A stretch of 64,000 nucleotides of DNA from assembly GCA_914767715.1 (NCBI GenBank), contig OU612075.1, positions 16,864,001-16,928,000 of the forward strand. Reading direction: 5' to 3'. The notes beneath the pieces were generated by a model. That model saw only the letters and a program-made list of their open reading frames with translations, was not told the DNA's origin and ran no database searches. A program made the translations under genes and the position numbers. This DNA is from Membranipora membranacea. Taxonomy: Eukaryota > Bryozoa > Gymnolaemata > Cheilostomatida > Membraniporidae. Below, piece by piece: positions 25,091 to 37,100 of this stretch; position 1 is the stretch's first letter, and each line of letters starts with the position of its first letter.

Positions 25091-25620
25091 TACAGAACCG
25101 ACGATTCCGGAACAATGCCAGACTGGACCTCACAGTTCTGCAAATGTGCTGTATATTGTCAGTCCACCCAAGCGTATCGCACAAGTGAAATCATAATAAT
25201 TTAGTCTATGATTCCCTGTCAAGTACAGTGCCCCAAAAGGAAAGATCAAAAGTTTGTGTTTGATGAATTGCATAGCAGGAAACTTGATTTTTTCATATCG
25301 ATGGTCATTCTATTTAAAATGCACCACGATTTTATTTGGCCAAATCGTTATTGCGTGCATTATCTCTCTAAAGAATAAATGTTTTGGTCTTTGTTGTGTC
25401 AACTGCATAGGCAAATGAGGTTGAATTTAATGGTAATTTTGTGAGATCATTTATGAATATCAAGAAAAATGTAGGGGCTAAAATTGATCCTTGGGAACTC
25501 CAACATTAGTTGGTAAAATTTCAGAGAAACCTTCACGGACCTTTCAGTTCATTAACAGTATTGCCTGAATTTGGTGATTAAATCCTCCTGACCAAACTTT
25601 GAACTTCACTCCAGGGAAGT
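25091..25620 (-). mobile_element. LINE reverse-transcriptase fragment
   Basis: The minus strand gives GSILAPTFFLIFINDLT directly after a GVP in a shifted frame. This is the GVPQGSIL.P.LFLIFINDL motif with a one-base break in it. A further LNS..FAYAVDTT (normally FADDT) follows. Decayed CR1/Jockey-type sequence. Confidence 0.7.
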
Positions 25621-26175
25621 GTATTTATCACTGTTGAATTAATCCCACATATAATTATGTATTAAACCCATATCGGCCCAATGAATAGATAGATGGCTAG
25701 TGGCTACACAGATTTGTGGTTTTGTGATTGCTGGACAGCCATCACCATTACGCTAACATAATATTTCATTGCACTACCAGAATGACATTCTCTTATATCG
25801 TATCTTATTCTCCATACTTTGATTGATTGAGAAGCAGCTGGTCTTAGTGTATAATGTCACAGGAGGCGATGAATTAATTAACACACTAATAATATAATTA
25901 TAATTGTAGAATTAATAATATAGTAATCAAGCATGGAGTAATTGATGATCAAATCAGGATAAAAATCTAAGAAATAGATGAGGCAAATAACAAGCCATGG
26001 TATTGGCATTGACTATTCCAATTTCCTTCAGACTATGATATTTCAATCCTCAAGCCCTTTTGGCAAAATGTGCTATATCACTTCGTAGTGCAGTGGTAAA
26101 ATCTCTAACTGATTTGTTGGTTCTTGTTTCGAGGCCCACTTGATTTGTGCTATATAAATAGCAAAGAAAATTCAT
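25621..26175. other. Gene-free AT-rich stretch
   Basis: No supported exon or structured repeat. Confidence 0.35.
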
Positions 26176-26335
26176 GGTTGCTGTGAGGTTGCTATGAGGT
26201 TGCTGTGAGGTTGCTGTGAGGTTGCTGTGAGGTTGCTGTGAGGTTGCTTTGAGGTTGCTGTGGGGTTGCTTTGGGGTTGCTGAGTGGATGCTGTGAGGCT
26301 GCTGAGTGGATGCTGAGTGGATGCTGTTAGGTCTA
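26176..26335 (+). repeat. Minisatellite of an 11-bp GGTTGCTGTGA unit
   Basis: Seven to eight near-identical GGTTGCTGTGA units pass into diverged GGATGCTGAGT units. The homogeneous left part and decayed right part show expansion at one end. The complement translates as a Ser/Thr/Gln-rich open frame, which is a by-product of the repeat. Confidence 0.85.
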
Positions 26336-28139
26336 TGTGGAGTAGTCCTATCATGAGGTTTGTTGTCATGTTGTCATACATGTACTTTGTACATGTATCT
26401 TGGAGTTGTCCTCTCTGTACATACTAAGGAGTTGCAATCAGCTACAAGGACCTATATATGACAGAGACTGACTTGACCGTGACCTTGATTGAAGAGACAC
26501 ACATGGGCACTTGTCTACTGACTTTCATGGTGAGTGGACTGCCTTATATCTTGCCATCCTGATAAGAACCCAACTTCGCCACATGGTATCAGTTGTGAGA
26601 TATATAAACATAGCACAATGATCGAGGATGATCACAAACACGGGGGTGCAGATGTCGCATCCACAGCAGCAGACATATCTAGTCAGGGACAACTACTATA
26701 GAATTACAACGTCAGACAATATTCAATAGTCATAAATCATCATCAGTACGCTCGACCTCGACCTCGACTCGAGGACACGCTGGTAACAGTCAGGACAATA
26801 AACCTCGAGCCGAGGACAGGCAATTCAATCAAATTAAAATGCTAATTTTAATAGCCGTACCACCTAACGTCACAATCGTGACAACACAGTAAAGGTGGCG
26901 GGAACAAACCAAAGAATGAATAGAAAATTATACCATCAGTGACTTACACCAACCCACCCTTGCGGTGGATAAAAGTGTAAAAAAAAAAAAAAAAAAAATC
27001 AACCCACTCTTGTGGCCGATCAACCCTCTTTTTGCGGCAATTGAAAAAATATGTGTTTTAATCTTGTTTTTTTGCTTATTGACGTCAGCAGTTTTTTTAT
27101 GTGTCTGGGTTTATACTATTTAAGAACATTGTTGTCAATTGAAAATCATGATCTGTTTGACGACCCTCTGGTCGACAAGCATCACTCTTTGTTTGCACCT
27201 TCATTTGGAGTCAGGTCAGTTTTTAAGGAAACATGAAAGTTTTACATATCATAATTATTTCATTTATTGTACAGTAGTTGATTTCTATAGGGAAATAGAA
27301 CTTGCCCTATTATTTGATAATGGCACATTATAACATTTGGTTTGATTATTTGTATCATCGACTAATTTAGTTAAATGAATTAAATTGAGCATGCATGGTA
27401 TCATTAAATAGAAAACATAACTTGTTTAAAAGAAGACATGCATTGTTAAGTTGAATAGCATCTGAATTAAATGACTTTGGACTTTAGGTAATCAGAATTA
27501 AAGGACATGTACTCTTGAGTTAAATTTTGCGCTTGATTAATTGTACAAAGACAGTGTCACATAGTGAGAATCATCGTACCAAGCTCGTGAGTACAGATCT
27601 CAGTAGCGGAGAGTTAATGTGGTGACTCCGTAACCCGGAATCCCACAAAGCCCACAGCCATTAGAACTTTAGAAAATTCTGGTCAGCGTAGGTCCGATCA
27701 GGCCACAGCAGCATGATCTACAATGATTGAGTGAAAAGCAGGACATTATGTTGATATATTTATTTAGTTATCATTGCTAATTGTTAATCTTTACTTCCTC
27801 ATCATTTATAAGCATTGTTATCAAACAAAAAATCTATTTACAATCATCCAAGAAGTCTTTTGTATGGGTGTCATTTACATGCCCATTACCCAATATATCG
27901 ACCTGGGATAATTTCATAAGCAATCATTCAGTGAATTCAAGATATTGTATTCATAAGAAAGGTCAGCCTAAACATAGAATGTATAGAACTGTATAGACCA
28001 AGAAATATTTATCCACAACATTGTAACCTATTTTCCTTGTTCTATAACTAATCGGCCAATGTAACAGTGTTCATTCTAATCTAAGGTGTGCGCTCACTTC
28101 ACCAGCCAGCAGCAGGATATAGAGATTGACAAGCTAAAA
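26336..28139. other. Unassigned sequence upstream of the mucin-like gene
   Basis: Contains a GACCTCGACCTCGACTCGAGGAC stretch near 26757, a poly-A run near 26979-26998, and a pair of similar AACCCAC..TTG.GG segments around it. The poly-A run and adjacent GC-richer sequence (26640-26990) could be a retroposed SINE or LTR fragment. The last few hundred bases should hold the promoter of the downstream gene. Confidence 0.35.
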
Positions 28140-31100
28140 ATGTCTTTCAGAACACTCAATGTTTTGCTTTGCTGTTGTCTAATAGTGTACTCTAACTGTG
28201 AGCCTGCTCAGGAGGTCGGGGGACTTGCTATTTTGACACACTTACATCACGCAGAAGAGAGCGGAATTCTATTAGCCTATGAACCACCAAGATCTATATG
28301 TAAGCTTTCAACTTACCCATCAATATCTAAGTTATGTTAGTTAGCCGATGTGATGGCTCTGATTGGTTGGGTCAGGTTAACCAAACAAAGCCGACACATA
28401 GATTGCATGTTATCAAGACTGAGACAAGGGTTTGATATATGCCTTGCTATTGTTTTTCATGTAGCTGCTGAAATTCTTATTGTTGATATTGACTCTGTGA
28501 AAGGTATCCGGGCTTTCAATTTGCGGTTCGTAAAAATCCATCAGAAGCGAATGTGATACCATTATAGGGTGTTATCCGGTATCAGATTGAAATTATCAGC
28601 ATGACCTCACTAGAACACCTACTACTAAGCATAACTTTTAAAAGTTAAGTAATTTTATTATCGATGCGATGTACGTACAACAAGTTTGTTTCATTTTGTC
28701 AGTGTTGACGTTGCTCCCCCTCCCCCCTCAATCTACTGGCACTCTGAAGACAAAATGGCCTCCAGTGTGTCAGTAGAGATGGGAAATTCCAACGCTGGCA
28801 AAATAGATCAAACTTGAACTAGGAGCAATGTAACACACATGCCACTTACGTATAAGTATACAATTGCAGATTGGCCTAATGGGGGCCTAGTGGCACAAAG
28901 TTTAACTTTTAATGCCATTGGAAACACAAACAATGAGGCAGAAAATACTAGGGACACAACAGCAGTTAGTCATCTCATGTCATGGTCAACTCAAGGTCTG
29001 TTATTTCTTAATAGAGCAAATGATTGAATCTCAAATAAGGCAGTGATCTTTTTCACCAAGCCAAACATACATGATGAAAGATTTTTTAGAAATACATCGT
29101 TTGTTTATCAGTATAATCATGGCAGTCATTTTAATTAAACAGCTTTAAACGTCTTAGTTTTGGACAATTAATCCTGATATCACCCTATTGAAACACAAAA
29201 GAGAAAAAAAAACAAATAAATTGAGGTCAAGGCAAATAGATAATTGTGTTGAAAGATATCCCACAAAGCTGTATTGCTTATCCAATATGTTGCATTCTTA
29301 ATGGTTTACTAGGTGGATATTATTTTGTGGAAGACAGTGAGATAAACATCTATGATGGAGTTTCTTTCAGCTCTCAGATCCAAATGCTAAACTCAACAGG
29401 CAGCGCAGTATTCCTTGATTGCTTCACAGCAGTCTTTAGAGCGCCTTTCTGGGACTGCAACGCTGAGAAAGATGGTGAAGGCAATTTTAGTCCCTGCTCG
29501 TCAAGTGAGTTTTTTTCTGTCGTGTATTCAACTTACATGTATAGTTGTATGGGTCCTCCTAGCTCCCTAGTTCTTTATGTAACTCAGTCTGTCTCTCCTT
29601 AGTGCTTCTTCTCTCTCAGTCCACGTTTATTCTAATACCCTCTCTTCGCGCATCCGGATATAGTCCAAGTCTGCCTCCTTTGCTAATCTCTTTCACCTGC
29701 TGTCTAGATCTCTTATGCTAATATCCGGTTCCACCACATCTCCCTTCCTTTCCTCAAATCTATTGTCTTGATTCCTTATGCTAATATTTGGTTCCACCAC
29801 ATCTCCCTTCCTTTCCTTATTTCTTCTTTATCTTTTTTTTTTGGTTTTTTTTTCTCTAATCCTGATTGTACCGTCTACTGGGGACGTTCTCTCTTATGTC
29901 CCGATTTCTGAATCTGGGCTCTTCTCTCTCCGCTTGTGCTTCTCTCCTATTTCTGTCTCTGTCTCGCTCTCTTCACTGTCTCTCCTCCCTTTCTCGGTCC
30001 TCTTCCTCTCTCTCTAACTCATCTAGCCTTTGTTGGTACGTCCTGTTGTTTTGTTCAAGCAGCCTATGGCGCCGCTCTTGGTACTCAGCTCTAACTTCCT
30101 CTAACGCCCTTTCCATCTCTTCTCGATTACTTCTCCTGATGTTTTCTTCCTCTCTATCTCTTTCTCTCCTTAGCTCCTCTCTGTCTCTTCTTGCTACCGG
30201 TTCCTGCCTAATTTGCCTGTTTCCTTCCTCCCTATCTATTCCTCTCCTTGGCTCCTCTCTGTCTCTTCTTGCTACCGGTTCCTGCCTAATTTGCCTCTCT
30301 TGTTGCCGGTTGGCCTCAATTCTCTCTCTGGCGTATTCTCCTTCTCTAATTGCTGCTACTCTCGCTTCTCCCCTCTCTCCTTGCCTTCTCTCCCTTGTCC
30401 TAATAAACTGTTTTAACGTCTCAGACATCTGCCTTGCTAAAAATTGGCCAGGGTGGGCCTCGTCCCTAAGTTTTTCAGGTCTGAAATATAAATCCTGGCT
30501 GCCACTCTGCCTTCCGAACACTCCCGCTGTGAGGCAGGGAGTCCCTTCGTCCTTTTGCGAGTTCAAATCACAGATCATGTGATTTAGTCTGTTCACTATC
30601 CCCCAGTGATCGGGTGTGAGTGATCGGGGGGATAAAACGGGCACAGTATCACATCGGTCCTTGCTGCTAATTCTCATAGTGTCCTCTCGTATGCTAAGAT
30701 CATGGGACCCGCTGCGTGGGTTTCCCCCTTTTGTACGATGTCTGGTATCCCTGATACCAACAGCTTGATTCCCGGTCGGTCTAAGTATTGTCTCATGTTA
30801 AATAGAGTGGACCCCGGGTAGCTAAAAGTATCGATCTCAGGGAGGTCCAGGTATCTCACGATGCCGTTACCGATGACAACGTAGGTGTTGTTAGTTGCCA
30901 TCTCTTCCTTACTAAATCTCACAATTCCTTCCTAAATCTCTCAAGTCTTTCCTAAACTATTAATTCCTTGCTAATTCCACAATCCTTTCCTTTCTACTAC
31001 TTGGTCCTCTATCTACCTCTGTTCCTGCGACTCAATTCTACAACATAATGAGTTTTAATTACCATCAATCCTAATAATACACAAACGACGGGTCTTGTAT

Positions 31101-34100
31101 TTTCTTCGCATTTCTACCGGGCCTCTTAGGTTGTACTATTGGTTCCTCGCTACCCGAAGAACTCTCTTTATTTCTCCTGTCTTCTACTATTTCGGTTGTT
31201 GGGCCTTCCGCTGGTAATGGGCATAAATGTTTTCTAGTCCGCCGCACTAGTCTCTTCTCCGTTTCAACCCAGTAACTGTTAGGTTCTTCCGCCTGATATT
31301 TAATCACTCCCTTCTTTCCTTTATCTTCATGACTAATCTTTATCCACACTAATTGGCCTTCCTTCAGCTCCTCAACTTCTTTAGCTCTTCTTCCCCGGTC
31401 AAAGTTCGACTTTGTTCTTCTTTTCAAATGTGAGTCTCTCTCCTTAAATGAGCACCGCTCTGCTTGTTGCTCATGTTGTATTGGCAACTCATTTCTCAAT
31501 CTACGTCCGTAGATTAACTCATCGGGTCGGGACCCACTTTCCAGTGGCGTCGTTCGATAGGCCAAGAGTGCCTTGTCCTTATCCGCCTCTTTTTTCCACA
31601 GCGCCTTTACAATCTCCACTCCTCTCTCTGCTAGTCCATTCTCCTGAGGGTGATGTGGACTGCTTGTAGAGTGTAATATGTTATACTCTTCCATAAGTGC
31701 TCTCCAACCCTGAGATACATAACAAGGGCCGTTATCTGTTCTAATCCTATTTGGTGCTCCTAGTCTTGAGATGACTGCTCTAAATTTCTTGGCTAATTCT
31801 GCTCCTGTTAGTCCCTTCATCTCGACCACCTCGATCCACCTTGAGTAATAATCTATGAAGAGTGCATAGTTCCTTCCCTCTAATTCAAATAAATCTGACG
31901 CGATAATGTGTCCAAGGCTTGTCTGGCAGCTGGGTCTGTTTCAGCGGCAGATTTTGCATTCTCCTAAATTGAATGCACTTGGTGCATCCTTCCACCATAT
32001 CTATAATCTCTCTCCTAATGGTGGGCCACCAGATTGAATCCTGGCTTCTGCGGTATGTTTTTACTATGCCTTGGTGCCCTGAATGCAACCTTCTCAACAT
32101 TTGAGTTCTCATCTTCTTTGGAATGTATAACCGATTATTCATCATCACCATGCCGTTTATCTCGCTCAATAGGTCTGCACTACCCTTAACTTGCCTCATT
32201 TCCCCCTTTCAATTCACCGGGCCACCCTTCTCTTATAAATTTGACAATATCCTGATACTCCTTATCTAATACGCTTTCGACCTTTATCTCCTCAATAAGA
32301 TCATCTTCCTCGGCTAATAGTAGGCTCTGTATATGCATCTCCACCCGTGATATCTTAACTGCTTCATCTTTGGTTGGTGGCCTTGACAAGAGATCTGCTA
32401 TAAACATCTTGATCCCGGGCGTATGGAAAATGTCGTAGCAGTATCTCATCAACCTCATTTTAAACCTCTGGATTCTCAAGGGAAGCTCTGAGAGGTCCTT
32501 GGATCCTAATAGCGGTATCAACGGTTTATGGTCCGTTTCTATCTCGAACCGCCTTCCCACTAAATAGAAATCAAACTTTCCACATGCCCATGTGATTGCT
32601 AATGCCTCTTTCTCAATTTGTCCGTATCTCCTCTCTGCATCTGTCAGTTTTCGTGACGCATATGCCACTGGTCTCCATTCCCCATTACCTTGGTTTTGTA
32701 GTAATGCTGCACCTAGTGTATGGCAGCTAGCGTCCGCTGTCACCCTATGCTCCTTATTATAGTCAAACAGGGCCAATAGCGGAGAAGACGTTATCAAGTC
32801 CTTAACTAATTCAAAACTTCTCTGATGAGTTTCCAGCCAAATCCATTCATTTTTCTGCATGTCCAGCTCTCTGAGGGCCTCTTCTGCCTCAGACAACTTG
32901 GGGCTGTACCTACTCAAATAATTGACCATTGCCAAAAATCTATGAAGACTTTTTCTGTCTGTTTGGGGTGGCATCTCTCTAATTGCTCTCTCTTTCTCGG
33001 GGTCCACACTTATCCCCTTCGTGCTGAGTATGTGCCCCAAGAACTTCACTTCCTTAACGCCAAATTCACACTTGGACTTATTTAAGGTCATACTTGCCTT
33101 TTCTATCTTTAAAAGTACCTCCCAAAGCCTTTTATCGTGCTCTTCTCTGTTCTTCCCTACTACTAATATATCGTCCATCATGCAAACTACTCCGTCCATC
33201 CCTCCCAGAATCTTATTCATCTGTCGCTGAAAGAATTCTGGGGCTGCTGATATACCAAAAGGCATTTTCCTATATTGGTATCTGCCAAAAGGGGTGATAA
33301 AGGTTGTGTATTCCCTTGATTCCTCCTCTAATCTAACCTGCCAAAACCCTGAGTTGGCGTCCATCTTGCTAAAGTACTGGCTCCCTGCCAACGACGATAA
33401 AGTATCTTCTATATGGGGCAAAGGAAAAGTCTCCCGCTTGACACTCTTATTGAGTTCTGAGAGATCTACGCAGATCCTAATTTTTCCGCTCGACTTCGGT
33501 GCTACCACCATCCCTGAACACCAAGTAGTTTGTTTCTCTACTTTTTCAATTACCCCCAAGCTTTCCATCCTCTCTAATTCATCTTGTGTGGCCTGCCTCA
33601 AGCCAATCGGTAGTCTCCTTCTTTCACGTTGATTTTGAAAACATCCGGCAAAACACCAAGTTTACCGAAGAGTTTCGGATGTCTTGTTTCAATGTCCCAG
33701 CCGCTAATGCTCCGTACTGTCTTTACTAACTCTAATTTGCTTATTTCTGGTTTGCCTAAAAGGTTGTTTTGGGCTCCCTCCAAGATGTAAGCTCTCCCTC
33801 TAACTGCTTGTCCCCATTCTGACACTAGGGGAATGTGTGTCCTGAATTTTATATCGAGCCTATTACCGTCGGCTCCTCTGAACTCTCCCTTCGTTGATTT
33901 CCTCTCTAAACCCAGCCTATCTGCTGTCTCTGGTGTAATCACTGTGACGTCAGCTCCTGTGTCGACTATAAACTTAACCATTTTCTTGTCGACTCTCAAT
34001 CTTATCTTGAAATCCTCGCTCTTTTTTCTCCCTTGTAGTCATAATGATTCCTCTGATTCACTCGAATACCCTGCCACTGCATGAACTTTGCTTTTGCTTG

Positions 34101-37100
34101 TGTCTTTTTGTCCGAATCGCTAGATGGCTGGTGTCTCCACAAACGTAGCACTTAAAGTTCGTGTTTCTACTTCTCGCTCCCATTTCTCTCTCTTTCTTAT
34201 CTCGACATTCCTTATAGTCATGTGCAAATCCTCCACACGTGTAGCAGCCTCTTCCTCTTCCACTGCCTCGCCCTCTCCCATATCCTCGACCTCTAAATCC
34301 CGAGTTGAAACTACTGCCATAATTGATTGCTCCAACTCTATCTATGTTTTCCTGTTCTCCCTCCTGACTATAGTCGCCTAAATGTTTCTCCGTTACTTCG
34401 TCCGCTTCTGATATGGGTTTTGGCTCGGTTCTTTGTAGGATCTTAGAAGCTGCCCTTGCTGACTCGTACCTGTTGCAAGTCTCCTTTACTTTTTGTAATG
34501 TCAGGTCTTTCTTCAATAGCAACTCATTTCTTATCTTATCCACATGCATGCCTTTTATCACTACCTGAACGTTCATCTCCTCTTCTAATCCTCCCCATCG
34601 ACAAGTACTTCCTCTCCTTTCTACTCTCTCGATAAAATTATCTAACCTCTCCTCGCTATTTTGCTCCATTCCTAAGAACCTGTGACGCGTTGCCACTATA
34701 TTCTCTCGGCTTGCAAAATGCTCATCGAACGCGGTTTTCAGCCTTTCATATTGCATGGTTTCCACTTCTATGCGCCATGTCTCAAAAATGTTCATGCCGT
34801 ATTCCCCCATGCTATCTACTAGTAGAGCCGCTTTTCTCTGCTCAATCTAAGAAAATTAGCTGACGTTCGGTGCTGGCGGATCTCTTTGTTTTGACTCCAT
34901 CACACTCTTTGTACCTGATTCCCGCTCCAATTACTGCCATCTCAAACCTCTTTATAAACTTTCTCCAGCACTCCAACTCCCCTCCTTGCTCAATGTTAAA
35001 CTTTGGTGTCTTCACACCCTTTCCAAATTTTCCTTCCATTGCTTTAATACTAAGGAGTTACCGGGAACCTTGCCTAAATTGATCGATGACGTCACATGTT
35101 GTGGATTGAACAAAGCAGTTTTTGTATTCTCTTTGCACATAACCTAGTTAGAGTCAGCCACTGGATGGATCCTGACGTAAAAATATTAACTTTAAATAAT
35201 AAGTCAGCCGCCAGACAGACAAAGTCCTTCATGCCGTAATCTACCTGATTGTTCACCCTACACAAGAAAATGTTACATAAAACTATAATTTTATAGTTCA
35301 ACAAATCGTTTGATCCTTGGGTGCCAGATAGACAAAATCTCGTATGCCGTAACATTATTACCTCTTCTTTCACCCTCCACAAGAAAATATTGGATAAAAC
35401 TTTGATTTTATAGTTCAACAAATAGCTTCATCCTTTTGATCTAAGCCGGTTTCCCGCCGTAGAATTATGTTGTTATCGAACCATTCTGATTTTATCGGAC
35501 TATTATATATGATTTGTACCTTTTGATTGTGTGTCCACGTATACCTGGTGTTGTGACTGCTGCCTATATAAATGAGAACTTTGATATTCATAGGGAGTAG
35601 GTTAGTTGAGTTTTAAACTTATAGTTGAGTTTTGACTTATACAATTTTAACTTTGACTTTTAATAGACATAAAATAAAGTATCTTAAAGAGTTTTCAATA
35701 TCTATACTTATTAATTGTGCAGGTTGAGTTAATGGTAAATTTGGATATCTATTGAGTTAGTGGTAATTATGATATAAAACAGACAGTGAGTAATTGATAT
35801 TGATATCTCTCCCTTATCTCTAAAAGGGGCTGCTCTGGTAGCGTCTACAAAAGTAGTCGTCATGGACGGTCACCTTAGTACCACCATGAGGTAAAACCAA
35901 CATCACACTCCGCCAAATTCAAATTCTTTCAACTCTCTATTCCTTCACTAATTTCAACTCTCATGCCAATCCTCTCTAATTCTAGTTTACATCTGACACC
36001 ATGTCGTGTATACAACTTACATATATAGTTGTATGGGTCCTCCTAGCTCCCTAGTTCTTTATGTAACTCAGTCTGTCTCTCCTTAGTGCTTCTTCTCTCT
36101 CAGTCCACATTTATTCTAATACCCTCTCTTCGCGCATCCGGATATAGTCCGAGTCTGCCTCCTTTGCTAATCTCTTTCACCTGCTGTCTAGATCCCTTAT
36201 GCTAATATCCGGATCCACCACATTTTCTTACTTGCCAGATACATGCTTTCAAATCGTATTGAAAGCTGCTCAACTCATGTGCAAATTGTGAGCAGACTAT
36301 CGCACAGTGTCTTTGTTTAAAACTGAGTAAAACATGTTCATCAAAACATCTGTGACAATTTTCATTGGCCTTCGCTTCCCTCAATTCAATCAAATACCTT
36401 ATATCAAATTGTCAAGTTCACAAGTCATGTCAAGGTCAGGTCATGTCAATGTTCTTGTCTGACTGCGTCCATGAAATTATCAGGTGAAAACCCACCAGTG
36501 ATTCAGCTAGCTAAAACTAGTTAGATGAAGACACAGTGGAAACTCTGTCTTTGTTAATGGGGCATGACATGGCGAATACATCTTATTTAAGTGGGAAGAG
36601 GTATGATGTAGTTGAAAAAGCAGGTTGCAAATTTGTTCTCAATGTCAATTTGCACTGCAGATATGCTTTTTACCGCTTTCCAGCCTTTTCTCTGCTGCGT
36701 CTGTTTGTTGGATTGGGACAGACACAAGTGGGTGGTTGCCAAACTATAACCCGCTTCGATCATACTGATCAAAATACAATTGCACAAAGAAGCACAAGTT
36801 TGTCAACTACAAAAACTACAGAAGCATTAGAAAGTTTTACCACTCATGAGACAATCATACCTTCACCTACAATCACAACAGATCATGAAAATACATCTAC
36901 GTCTGTAACACAATCAGGAGGGACAACGGACACTGCCTCAGATGATGGCGCTGCGGTGAACCATACAACTTTTAATACAACGATTTCTGAGATAATATCC
37001 GCTGAACCGCTGGGAGGGAGTACGGTGACTGCTGAACCTGAAGGCACTGATCATTCTACACCATCATCTGAACCACCATTAGGTCATGACACAACAACAA

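Larger units (their letters stand above)
29518..36222 (-). mobile_element. Ty3/Gypsy LTR retrotransposon in intron 2 of the mucin-like gene
   Basis: Two 221-bp LTRs with TGT...ACA ends flank gag, protease, reverse transcriptase/RNase H and integrase in Gypsy order on the minus strand, plus an extra 3' coding region. A TTTTC target duplication borders both sides. A primer-binding site touches the right (5') LTR and a purine-rich tract touches the left (3') LTR. The LTRs differ at six of 221 positions, so the insertion is fairly recent. Even so, the coding region has about five frame breaks. It lies antisense to the host gene, starting 13 bases after a splice donor. Confidence 0.95.

Noticed and set aside
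26172-26381. Minus-strand Ser/Thr/Gln-repeat frame
   Set aside because: A by-product of the 11-bp minisatellite.
29778-30582. Plus-strand Ser/Leu-rich open frames
   Set aside because: They are the antisense of the Gypsy Arg/Glu coiled-coil frame.
29973-30922. Retroviral envelope gene in the Gypsy 3' region
   Set aside because: No signal peptide, no transmembrane helix and no furin-like site; a charged coiled coil instead.
35092-35421. Minus-strand open frame in the Gypsy leader
   Set aside because: Produced by the tandem 113-bp leader repeats; no Gag-like content.
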